DNA of 5,875 nt from Bacillota bacterium (GCA_023389005.1 JAEWFE010000313.1:1-5875); one strand, 5' to 3'. Shown: positions 1 to 5,335, counted from the stretch's first letter. Numbers and translations: made by a program. Notes: generated by a model from the sequence alone, not told the origin.

Positions 1-399
1 TTCAAAGTTCATATGCTGGTGACCTTATCTGGTTATATTCTGAACTATGTTGTCACACCAGCCTCTGCACATGATATCAAGGTGGTTTATGAACTATTAG
101 AGGGACGCAAGCAATCGGTTATCCTAGGGGATTTAGGCTACCTAAGCAGTGAACTCAAGAAGGCCTTAGAACAACAAGGTTACCATCTATGGACGCCATT
201 TTGTAAAAACATGACAGGGGCCGAAGAACATAATGATTGGAAACTGATAGCCATGAGACGAACTATTGAAACACGGTTTTCTGAACTGTGTCGTCTCTTT
301 AACATCAAACATACATTAGCTAGAATCCTAGCCAGACTACAGTTACGAATTGAACAAATTATTCTAGCTAATAACTTACGCTATTTTGAAATGAACTAG
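1..399 (+). CDS. IS982-family DDE transposase, C-terminal part (5' end outside window)
   Basis: The reading frame is open from base 1 and ends with TAG at 397-399, giving about 132 residues; the N-terminal part lies beyond the window edge. The protein would cut and join the IS ends. What is visible is the second half of a DDE transposase: the GDLGY segment with its catalytic-type Asp at 130-132, and the RRTIETRFSEL segment with the conserved catalytic-type Glu at 268-270 (GAA). Assignment of these residues to the DDE triad rests on general knowledge of IS4/IS5/IS982-type transposases. This copy keeps the Glu that the right copy has lost. It carries other replacements (for example Cys in place of Arg in the TPFRKN segment), so activity is uncertain. 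The apparent ATG at position 13 is an internal Met, not the start. Confidence 0.88.
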   Translation, partial: FKVHMLVTLSGYILNYVVTPASAHDIKVVYELLEGRKQSVILGDLGYLSSELKKALEQQGYHLWTPFCKNMTGAEEHNDWKLIAMRRTIETRFSELCRLFNIKHTLARILARLQLRIEQIILANNLRYFEMN

Positions 400-408
400 C
401 ACACGGGT
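1..408 (+). mobile_element. IS982-family insertion sequence, left copy, 3' part only
   Basis: This is the 3' part of an IS982-family element whose 5' part lies outside the window. It contains the C-terminal transposase coding region, and nine bases after the stop codon it ends in CACGGGT at 408, the presumed terminal inverted repeat. The same end (read ACCCGTG on +) bounds the right copy at 5422. Relative to the right copy, the terminal segment has lost one C (CACACGGGT against CACCACGGGT). Sequence beyond 408 belongs to a different element (an IS110-family remnant), which places the boundary. Target-site duplications cannot be judged because the other end is not in the window. Confidence 0.85.
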
Positions 409-900
409 AACCTATATTACTTCGAACTAAAGCATTAGCGGCTTCGATAAGTGTGGTTCTAATTGTACCGTTTCCTTGTTTCGTAATAGCACCTAGTCTG
501 ACGTGTGGTCCACTTGAATCGTCATTGCAGTAATGGTATCCACAACTTTTAAACAACGCATCTGTTGAACAGGTTTAACATATCGCTCTTGTTGGGAAAA
601 TGCTTCTATACGTGCATCAAAACGTTCAATTCGATCGTTCAAATCGTAATATTGGAGCAACATCTCATTGAGTGTTTCCCGTAGTATTACCAGTAATTCA
701 AGTTGTTTTAACCATTTAATATGAGCTACCGTCCACTTACTTCTTTGATAGTTGAAACCATGACGTAATACAAAAGCATTAATTTGTTTTTTGATAACTC
801 CTCGAGCCTTACATGCGTTTTTACGTAAACGAACACACTCTTTAATTTCTATATCTTCATCATCTTTTGTAATCGTCAATAAAGGTTTTCCTTTTATCAG
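409..900 (-). pseudogene. IS110-family transposase remnant (deleted, frameshifted, truncated at both ends)
   Basis: Reading leftward, one frame from about 900 to 496 encodes the middle part of an IS110-type transposase. It includes the typical linker (IKKQINAFVLRHGFNY, then KWTVAHIKWLKQLEL), a helical stretch with DLNDRIERFDARI, and the RCLKVVDTITAMTI core. The C-terminal domain continues in another frame (SSGPHVRLGAITKQGNGTIR, then TLIEAANALVRSNIGY) down to 409. IS110 proteins normally have about 25-30 residues between the TAMTI and SSG segments; here they are missing, so a deletion not divisible by three lies near 508-516. The N-terminal RuvC-like DEDD domain is absent beyond about 900, where a DtxR-type gene fragment begins. 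The C-terminus is cut by the IS982 copy at 408. The gene is certainly dead. Confidence 0.85.
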
Positions 901-1085
901 TTAATTGAAATCCTATATCCTAAATAGTCCTCATATCTAAGTTTAGCCAGCATCTCACTTACAGATGCTGGACTAACACTTAGAACTTTTGCTAAATCAT
1001 TATTTTTTAATTTCTTTTTTCTTTTTGATAATTCCTGAATTGCTAGTAAATAAATTTGTATAGTAGTTGGTTTAATTTGTAGTAT
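897..1085 (-). pseudogene. DtxR/MntR-family metal-dependent regulator, N-terminal HTH fragment
   Basis: Immediately downstream of the lipoprotein gene a leftward frame of 62 codons ends with TGA at 897-899. It encodes the winged helix-turn-helix of a DtxR/MntR-type regulator: YLLAIQELSKRKKKLKNNDL, then AKVLSVSPASVSEMLAKLRYEDYLGY. The pattern LAxxLxVSPASVSEMLxKL is typical of this family. Full-length members are about 140-220 residues, so the metal-binding, dimerisation and SH3-like parts are lost where the IS110 remnant joins. A good ribosome binding site (GGAGG, 1092-1096) sits six bases before an ATA codon (1083-1085) where ATG would be expected, so the start codon also looks mutated. It was probably the last gene of the metal-transport operon and its repressor. 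As a 62-residue DNA-binding stub it is unlikely to sense metal. Confidence 0.78.
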
Positions 1086-1099
1086 ACCTATCCTCCAAA

Positions 1100-2041
1100 T
1101 TATTTCGAAAGGCCTTCAGCAATTTTATCCAGGTTCCATTTCATCATCGCGTAGTAACTATCACCATCTTGTCCTTTCTCTGCAATTGAATCAGTAAAAA
1201 TCGTTGAATAGATAGGAATATTGGTATCTTTCGATACTGTTTTCATCGGTCTATCGTCCACGCTGCTTTCTACAAATAAGGAAGGAACTTTTGTTGTGCG
1301 TAGTCTTTCAACTAAGTGTTTAATTTGATCTGGCGTTCCTTCTTCTTCAGTGTTGATTTCCCAAATGTAAGCAGAAGGCACATTATATGCTTTCGAGAAA
1401 TACTTAAAGCATCCTTCACTTGTAACAATCATTTTTTTATCATTCGGAATTGAAGCAAATTTAGATTTTGCTTCTTTGTCTAGCGCATCCAATTTTTCAA
1501 TATACTTATCTAGATTTTCTTTATAGAATTTTTTATTACCAGGATCTTTTTCCGCCAAATGTTTTTCAATGTTTTTAGCGTAAATAATACCGTTTTCTAA
1601 ATTTAACCAAGCATGAGGATCTTCCTTCCCTTTCTCACTCTGACCCTCTAAGTAAATAACATCTATGCCATCACTTGCTGCAAAATAGTCTCTGTTTTCC
1701 TCCTTGTTCGCATTTTTAACTAATTTTGTAAACCAAGCATTTCCTCCAGTTTCCAAGTTAACACCGTTATAAAAAATCAAATCTGCTTTTGAAGTTTTTT
1801 GAACATCTTCAGGCAAAGGTTCATATTCATGAGGATCTTTCCCGATAGGTACAATACTGTGTAAATCAATTTTATCCTTTGCTATATTTTCAGTAATATC
1901 TGCTAAAATCGAATTAGTAACTACTACTTTTAATTTTTCGTTCGAAGTCACTTTATCTTTACTATTTGTTGAACACGCTCCTAATATAAAAAGAGCAATC
2001 AAAATCCCCAGACTTCCTACTACTTTCCATTTTCTCATCAT
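1100..2041 (-). CDS. LraI-family (PsaA/EfaA/MtsA-type) Mn/Fe/Zn-binding lipoprotein of an ABC importer
   Basis: This is the extracellular substrate-binding lipoprotein of a divalent metal ABC importer, 313 residues, the usual size. An N-terminal signal peptide (basic MMRKWK, hydrophobic 7-20) ends in the lipobox LGAC with Cys23, to be lipidated. The mature part is a ZnuA/PsaA-type fold: TNSILADI (42-49), DPHEYEP (69-75), DPHAWL (141-146), VTSEGCFKYFSKAY (206-219) and FTDSIA (282-287). The metal ligands of PsaA (His67, His139, Glu205, Asp280) correspond with a constant offset to His71, His143, Glu209 and Asp284, so the site is intact. The His/His/Glu/Asp set fits Mn, Fe or Zn and does not separate them. 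The start overlaps the permease stop in ATGA, with AAGGAG eight bases upstream; a second ATG follows at once. Many LraI proteins were first described as adhesins, but transport is their main role. Confidence 0.95.
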   Translation of the reverse strand: MMRKWKVVGSLGILIALFILGACSTNSKDKVTSNEKLKVVVTNSILADITENIAKDKIDLHSIVPIGKDPHEYEPLPEDVQKTSKADLIFYNGVNLETGGNAWFTKLVKNANKEENRDYFAASDGIDVIYLEGQSEKGKEDPHAWLNLENGIIYAKNIEKHLAEKDPGNKKFYKENLDKYIEKLDALDKEAKSKFASIPNDKKMIVTSEGCFKYFSKAYNVPSAYIWEINTEEEGTPDQIKHLVERLRTTKVPSLFVESSVDDRPMKTVSKDTNIPIYSTIFTDSIAEKGQDGDSYYAMMKWNLDKIAEGLSK

Positions 2042-2880
2042 AATGATCTCTCCTTCTTTCTTAAAAATTTTTGTTTTGGTGAAATTAGAAAACTAATTAC
2101 AAATAAGGATGTCACTGTTAAAACAATACTTGATCCTGCGGCTATGTTAAAATTATAAGCAATAAACAATCCAAGTAATGATGAGCTTGCCCCGACTGCT
2201 GCAGAAATAAATATCATAGTTTTCAAACTATTTGCATATAAATATGCTGTAGCTGCTGGCGTGATTAACATTGCAACAATTAATATAGTTCCAACACTTT
2301 GCATAGCTGTTACTGCTACTAAAGTTAATAGAACCATCAATAGATAATGATAAAAATTGACATTCATCCCCATTGCTTTTGCCATTAATGGATCAAAAGT
2401 AGTGATTAATAATTCTTTAAAAAATAGAACTACTATAACCAACACTAAAACAGAAACGCCAATTGTAATCCACTTATCAATATCTTGTACAGCTAAAATA
2501 TTTCCAAACAAGATATGAAATAAATCGGTTGAGCTATTTGCAACACCTATAAGAATAACTCCTAGTGCTAAAAAAGAACTGAAAGTAATACCAATTGCTG
2601 TATCTCCTTTTATTACACTATTGCTTTTTATAAAAGTAATAATGATAGAAGCTAATAGACCAAATACAATCGCACCAATAAAAAAGTTAATGCCTAAAAT
2701 ATAAGAAATTGCTACTCCTGGCAAAACAGCATGAGAAATAGCATCGCCCATAAGAGACATTCCTCTTAAAATAATAAAACAACCTACTGTTCCAGAAACA
2801 ATCCCTATAACTACAGATGTAATTAGAGCATTCTGTAAAAAGTGAAAGTCATACAGACCATTAATAAAATTTTGAAGCAT
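2038..2880 (-). CDS. Metal ABC importer permease (ABC-3 family, PsaC/MtsC type)
   Basis: This integral membrane subunit forms the metal channel, probably as a homodimer, between the lipoprotein and the ATPase. It is very hydrophobic, 280 residues, with about eight membrane segments. It shows the ABC-3 family hallmarks FIILRGMSLMGDAISHAVLP near the N-terminus, SSTDLFHILFGNILAV in the middle, AKAMGMNVNFYHYLLMVLL (likely the ATPase-coupling loop) and GTILIVAMLITPAATAYL near the C-terminus. I place the start at the ATG at 2880, one base after the ATPase stop and six bases after GAGGGGG. An upstream in-frame start at 2916 would add 12 residues inside the ATPase gene and lacks family support. The ATG of the lipoprotein gene overlaps its stop codon, so the three genes are translationally linked. 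Confidence 0.94.
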   Translation of the reverse strand: MLQNFINGLYDFHFLQNALITSVVIGIVSGTVGCFIILRGMSLMGDAISHAVLPGVAISYILGINFFIGAIVFGLLASIIITFIKSNSVIKGDTAIGITFSSFLALGVILIGVANSSTDLFHILFGNILAVQDIDKWITIGVSVLVLVIVVLFFKELLITTFDPLMAKAMGMNVNFYHYLLMVLLTLVAVTAMQSVGTILIVAMLITPAATAYLYANSLKTMIFISAAVGASSSLLGLFIAYNFNIAAGSSIVLTVTSLFVISFLISPKQKFLRKKERSL

Positions 2881-2881
2881 A

Positions 2882-3601
2882 TTATTCCCCCTCTCCAATG
2901 AATATAGTATCTCCATAAGCTTTTTTTAAATTCACTTCATTAAAGACAGATTCTACACTTTCGTGAGCAATTAGATTTCGATTCAAAAGAATAATATTAT
3001 CAAAATACTTCTTTACCTTGCTTAAATCATGATGCACAATTAGCACTGTTTTTCCCTGATGTTTCAATTCTTTTAACGTATCCATAATTATTCGTTCACT
3101 AATTAAGTCTATCCCTACAAATGGTTCATCTAAAAATATAAAATCCGCATTTTGAGCAAGACATCTTGCTAAAAGTACACGTTGAAATTGTCCTCCAGAT
3201 AATTCTCCTATTTGATGATTAGAATATTCTTCCATATCGACCTTTTCCAAAGCCTTTGAAACTCTTTGCCATTCTGCATTTTTAATTCTTTGAAAAACTT
3301 TTATTCCGGCATACGTTCCCATAGATACACATTCTTTTACTTTTATTGGAAAAGTAAAATCAATATCAGCTTTTTGCTCTACATATGCAATCTTTACCAG
3401 TTTTTTATTGATATCTTCATTATTAATGGAGACCTCTCCCTGATGAGGGATAATATTTAACATTGCTTTAAGTAATGTAGATTTTCCAGCACCATTTGGA
3501 CCAATAATACCTGTTAGAGTACCTTCTTGTATTTTTAAAGAAATATCGTTCAACGCTAAAAAATCGTTATAACAAACAGTAAGCTTTTTCACTTCTAACA
3601 T
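2882..3601 (-). CDS. Metal ABC importer ATP-binding protein (PsaB/MtsB/ZnuC type)
   Basis: This cytoplasmic ATPase powers the permease encoded next to it. It has 239 residues, normal for the family. Motifs in order: Walker A GPNGAGKST (34-42, Lys40), Q-loop Gln76 in VEQKADIDFTFPI (a sequence typical of Mn/Zn ATPases), signature LSGGQ (134-138), Walker B FIFLDEP (154-160, with Asp158 and Glu159), D-loop near Gly163-Ile164-Asp165, and switch His191 in VHHDL. All catalytic elements are present. The ATG at 3601 is preceded by AAGGAG (3608-3613) with a six-base gap. It is the first gene of the operon, behind a promoter with a Fur-type box, and its stop lies one base before the permease start. Confidence 0.95.
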   Translation of the reverse strand: MLEVKKLTVCYNDFLALNDISLKIQEGTLTGIIGPNGAGKSTLLKAMLNIIPHQGEVSINNEDINKKLVKIAYVEQKADIDFTFPIKVKECVSMGTYAGIKVFQRIKNAEWQRVSKALEKVDMEEYSNHQIGELSGGQFQRVLLARCLAQNADFIFLDEPFVGIDLISERIIMDTLKELKHQGKTVLIVHHDLSKVKKYFDNIILLNRNLIAHESVESVFNEVNLKKAYGDTIFIGEGE

Positions 3602-3618
3602 AACTTTCTCCTTCTAAA

Positions 3619-3633
3619 TGATAATGATTATCA
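3619..3633 (-). promoter_or_regulatory. Fur-type operator (perfect 7-1-7 inverted repeat)
   Basis: The 15 bases TGATAATGATTATCA form a perfect inverted repeat with one central base. They match the known Bacillus-type Fur consensus TGATAATNATTATCA. The box lies 7 bases downstream of the -10 hexamer, over the expected transcription start and just before the ribosome binding site of the ATPase gene, a position where a repressor blocks transcription. Fur with Fe(II) is the best match. Related Fur-family proteins (Zur, PerR) prefer slightly different arms (TCGTAAT, TTATAAT) but cannot be fully excluded. Confidence 0.85.
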
Positions 3634-3640
3634 CGACTAT

Positions 3641-3669
3641 ATGGTATACAGAAAATATATTTTAGTCAA
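3641..3669 (-). promoter_or_regulatory. Promoter of the metal ABC operon
   Basis: On the - strand TTGACT (3664-3669) is followed after 17 bases by TACCAT (3641-3646), giving a vegetative sigma-type promoter with a good -35 and a weaker -10. A TATACC alternative overlaps it with 15-base spacing. Transcription would start near 3633-3636, inside or at the edge of the Fur-type box. This is the only promoter-like sequence I see close upstream of the ATPase gene. Confidence 0.7.
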
Positions 3670-3689
3670 GCCTAAATTTTAAAATTTAG
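3661..3689 (-). promoter_or_regulatory. Overlapping inverted repeats on and above the -35, possible DtxR/MntR-type operator
   Basis: Two symmetric elements share a half-site. TTTAG-6-CTAAA (3661-3676) spans the -35 hexamer. CTAAATTTTAAAATTTAG (3672-3689) is a perfect 18-base palindrome directly above it. The first resembles operators of streptococcal SloR/ScaR-type (DtxR/MntR-like) Mn regulators, which also cover TTGACT-like -35 boxes in metal-uptake promoters. That resemblance, together with the DtxR-family gene fragment at the end of this operon, suggests a second layer of control. The palindrome could also just be an AT-rich UP-type element. The symmetry is seen directly; the regulator is inferred. 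Confidence 0.45.
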
Positions 3690-3772
3690 ATTTTTTTCTG
3701 TTGCTGAAGATTAGGATGACAAAACTATTTGAAACTACCTGTATAGTAAGTAGTTTTCAAAACAAAAAAAGA
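3690..3772. other. Gene-free remnant with an imperfect inverted repeat (arms 3732-3738 and 3750-3756)
   Basis: Between the metal-operon promoter and the IS66 terminus I find no gene. The segment holds the inverted repeat AAACTAC-11-GTAGTTT, extended by a G/C pair with one bulged T (3731-3758), and ends in an A-rich run at 3760-3770. The size is that of a repressor operator (TetR- or PadR-like spacing), and the stretch may be a leftover control region of a gene lost when the IS66 element arrived. No regulator can be named. A 23-codon reading frame from the ATG at 3716 has no family features. Confidence 0.35.
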
Positions 3773-3801
3773 GTAAGCGCCCAATAACGAGGTATATTGA
3801 A

Positions 3802-3831
3802 AATCTCCAAAGTCACTCGACTTTGGAGATT
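3802..3831. terminator. Strong stem-loop, probable bidirectional intrinsic terminator in the IS66 end
   Basis: A perfect 13-base-pair stem (3802-3814 with 3819-3831; AATCTCCAAAGTC against GACTTTGGAGATT) closes a four-base loop. On the - strand it follows the IS66 stop codon by seven bases and runs into ATTTTC. On the + strand it is followed by CTTTTCTTTATTT. The T-tracts are short, so efficiency is uncertain. It lies between the S14/L32 transcription unit and the metal operon and would shield the Fur-type promoter from leftward read-through. Confidence 0.65.
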
Positions 3832-3838
3832 CTTTTCT

Positions 3839-4120
3839 TTATTTACAATTTGCTTGTACAGTTTCTGACCATGGAAAATAAGCTTCTAGAACTGCTTTTT
3901 TTGCGAAAGACTCCTCATTGGGTAACTTCTCCAAAAGATAGGTGAGATATTTCTCTGAGTCTAAGCCATTTCGTTTGGCAGTTTCCAAAAGCGAAAGGAT
4001 GATTGCGCTAGATTTGGCTCCTTCAAAACTTTGAGAGAAAAGCCAATTCTTACGTCCCATGACTAATCCTTTAATCGCACGCTCAGATCGATTATTGGAT
4101 AATACTATTGTATCTTCGAG
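3839..4120 (-). pseudogene. IS66-family transposase (TnpC), C-terminal fragment
   Basis: About 93 C-terminal residues of the IS66 DDE transposase remain, with stop TAA at 3839-3841. The fragment begins with LEDTIVLSNNRSERAIKGLV and continues with MGRKNWLFSQSFEGAKSSAI, then LLETAKRNGLDSEKYLTYLL. These are hallmark IS66 motifs: the SNN.SERAI segment contains the last acidic catalytic-type residue (Glu57 of the chimeric frame counted from 4252), and GRKNWLFS follows it. Full IS66 transposases are about 500 residues, so over 80% is gone. The fragment has no start of its own and is fused in frame to the reverse-transcriptase fragment at 4121. Confidence 0.85.
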
Positions 4121-4417
4121 CGGTCTTGCTATCGCTTTTCGTCTAAATAGTACCGTCTTAATTTTCTCTTTTAGTCTTTTCATTCTATTCTTTGCTGGAC
4201 GACACCGCCATCCTGCTTTATTTGATGTTTTATAAAATGAAAATCCTAACAATTCACTTTTTGTCGGGCGGACTACTTTAGACTTGGTTAGATTGACTTT
4301 GAGTCTTAATTTCTTTTCAAGCCATTGTGTGATAGACTTGATGACTCTATCGGCTGCTCTTTCGCTTTTGACGAATATATTGCAGTCAACTGCGTATCTT
4401 GCAAATCTTAACCCTCT
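4121..4417 (-). pseudogene. Group II intron reverse transcriptase/maturase fragment, YADD changed to YAVD
   Basis: Reading leftward from 4417, the frame gives RGLRFARYAVDCNIFVKSER, then VIKSITQWLEKKLRLKVN, LTKSKVVRPTKSELLGFSFY and RPAKNRMKRLKEKIK. This is the reverse-transcriptase core around motif 5, followed by the conserved K-L-L-G-F-type and thumb (domain X) segments of LtrA-like maturases. The YADD box reads YAVD: the codon at 4388-4390 is GTT, so the first catalytic Asp is lost (one transversion from GAT). The fragment has about 99 residues against some 400-600 for the full protein. No intron RNA domains (V/VI) are recognisable. It starts 7 bases after the stop of the 125-residue gene and is fused at 4120 to IS66 sequence. 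Confidence 0.82.
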
Positions 4418-4424
4418 TCAATAC

Positions 4425-4802
4425 TTATCGATCTTCAAGATATGCTTGAATTTGTTGTGCATCTTCAAAAGTTAACTCGCCAGATTCCAATTGTGAAACT
4501 AAATTATCTTTCATATCAACAGGTATCTCCCAATAACCATCGATACATTGAAATAACTCCTCGTCATATTCTTCAAAAATTGGATAGATTCTTAAAAAAT
4601 CATCAAATGATAAGCCTTGGTCCTCATAGTAATCTTTGACTAATCCATTTTTAATTGCCTGTTGGGTCGGTAAACCCGTTTCAGTAATAATTCCTCTCTC
4701 TACCATCAAACGATAAAAAGTGCATTTATCTAGCGATTGCTGGGTCGTTTCAAGATAATACTTTAATCCTTCTTCAACTAAAGGTGGGTAAATAATTTCC
4801 AT
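4425..4802 (-). CDS. Hypothetical acidic protein (125 aa), third gene of the Zur-type S14/L32 operon
   Basis: I do not recognise this protein. It has 125 residues and is strongly acidic (about 27 Asp+Glu against 9 Lys+Arg), with no signal peptide or membrane segment. It is rich in Tyr/Phe in the first half (YPPLVEEGLKYYLETT, YYEDQGLSFDDFLRIYPIF) and ends with a predicted helix (LTFEDAQQIQAYLEDR). Two cysteines (27 and 86) are too far apart for a CxxC zinc site. The profile suggests a small soluble cytoplasmic protein or a protein-binding (inhibitor or mimic-like) factor; that is inference only. The start is secure: AGGAGG (4811-4816) lies eight bases before ATG at 4802. It follows the L32 stop by 31 bases with no visible promoter, so it is probably transcribed from the Zur-type promoter. 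Its stop lies at the junction with group II intron debris. Confidence 0.8.
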   Translation of the reverse strand: MEIIYPPLVEEGLKYYLETTQQSLDKCTFYRLMVERGIITETGLPTQQAIKNGLVKDYYEDQGLSFDDFLRIYPIFEEYDEELFQCIDGYWEIPVDMKDNLVSQLESGELTFEDAQQIQAYLEDR

Positions 4803-4833
4803 TTTGGATCCCTCCTAAAAGTTATATATTAAA

Positions 4834-5013
4834 CTATTTTGAAGCTCCTTTAATTACTTTCTTTCCATTATAGTACCCTTTTGAAGATATATGATGGCTA
4901 CGTCTATAATCACCATTCACTTCGTCAAATGAAATTTCTGGTTTTACTACAGTTTGATGAGTTCTTCTTAACCGTTTCTTCGCCTTAGATGTTTTTCTTG
5001 CTGGTACTGCCAT
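4834..5013 (-). CDS. rpmF: 50S ribosomal protein L32, zinc-independent (Cys-less) paralogue
   Basis: This is a large-subunit ribosomal protein of 59 residues, normal for L32. The N-terminus MAVPARKTSKAKKRLRRTH is diagnostic. Zinc-type L32 carries two CxxC pairs around ...CxxCG...SHxxCxxCGYY. Here the segment reads DEVNGDYRRSHHISSKGYYN, and the protein contains no cysteine at all, so the zinc ribbon is gone. Such C-minus forms are known to replace the zinc-binding version under zinc limitation. The start is the ATG at 5013 with AGGAGG (5021-5026) seven bases upstream; the in-frame start at 5034 would overlap the S14 gene and add non-family residues. It lies 14 bases after the S14 stop, in the same operon. 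Confidence 0.93.
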   Translation of the reverse strand: MAVPARKTSKAKKRLRRTHQTVVKPEISFDEVNGDYRRSHHISSKGYYNGKKVIKGASK

Positions 5014-5027
5014 GATATTTCCTCCTC

Positions 5028-5297
5028 TTACCAACTTGCTTTTTTTACTCCAGGAATCAAACCTTGATGGGCAAGCTCTCTAAAGTTAATACGGGACATA
5101 CCAAACTTCCGCATATACCCTCTTGGACGGCCATCCGTCTGATCACGAAGCCTCAGACGATTTGGATTTGAATCTCTTGGCAATTTAGCAAGGGCGGTGC
5201 GATCTCCTATGGCTTTTAATTCTTGACGTTTGTCTGCATATTTTTCAATCATTTCCATTTGTTTCTTTGCTTTAGCAATTTTAGACTTTTTTGCCAT
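5028..5297 (-). CDS. rpsN: 30S ribosomal protein S14, zinc-independent long form
   Basis: This is a small-subunit head protein of 89 residues, the length of the zinc-free S14 type (the zinc-binding type is about 61). It carries the S14 signature RLRLRDQTDGRPRGYMRKFG and ends in GLIPGVKKASW. The four Cys positions of the zinc type (CxxCGRP...CRxCFRE) are taken by Asp52, Asp55, Ser68 and Asn71, and the protein has no cysteine. Its role is to replace the zinc-dependent S14 when zinc is short. The family start MAKKSK corresponds to the ATG at 5297, with GGAG 11 bases upstream. An ATG two codons earlier (5303, MYMAKK) sits five bases from the same GGAG and may be the true start. First gene of the operon, directly behind the Zur-type box. 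Confidence 0.94.
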   Translation of the reverse strand: MAKKSKIAKAKKQMEMIEKYADKRQELKAIGDRTALAKLPRDSNPNRLRLRDQTDGRPRGYMRKFGMSRINFRELAHQGLIPGVKKASW

Positions 5298-5335
5298 ATA
5301 CATTTATACTCCTTTCGTTTTGATTTAGATGTCGC

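Larger units (their letters stand above)
3773..4120 (-). mobile_element. IS66-family insertion sequence, truncated right-end remnant
   Basis: The left boundary reads GTAAGCG from 3773, the typical terminal inverted-repeat start of IS66-family elements. It is followed by a non-coding end with a strong stem-loop and then by the tail of the large transposase gene. The element breaks off near 4120, where group II intron sequence continues in the same frame. The other end, the tnpA/tnpB accessory genes and the 8-base target repeat partner are all missing, so the element cannot move by itself. Confidence 0.75.

Noticed and set aside
1100..2041. Calling the lipoprotein a zinc-specific AdcA/ZnuA protein
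   Set aside because: It lacks the His-rich loop usual in ZnuA/AdcA, and its ligand set His/His/Glu/Asp matches PsaA-type proteins; specificity is left open among Mn, Fe and Zn.
2881..2916. Upstream in-frame start for the permease (12 extra residues)
   Set aside because: It would overlap the ATPase gene, has a poor ribosome binding site and adds non-family residues; ATG 2880 has GAGGGGG at good distance.
3266..3460. Open frame of 64 codons on the + strand
   Set aside because: It lies wholly inside the ATPase gene on the opposite strand, has no ribosome binding site, and gives a low-complexity Phe/Tyr/Ile-rich product.
3672..3697. AT-rich palindrome followed by a T-run read as a + strand terminator
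   Set aside because: The stem is almost purely A/T (weak), no gene on the + strand precedes it, and its position on the -35 fits a regulatory role better.
3716..3787. Short + strand frame of 23 codons starting at ATG 3716
   Set aside because: Only a weak purine-rich stretch precedes it, it runs into the IS66 terminus, and no homology or composition supports a peptide gene.
4284..4639. Two open frames on the + strand (4284-4475 and 4442-4639)
   Set aside because: They are antisense to the reverse-transcriptase fragment and the 125-residue gene, and have no family features or ribosome binding site.
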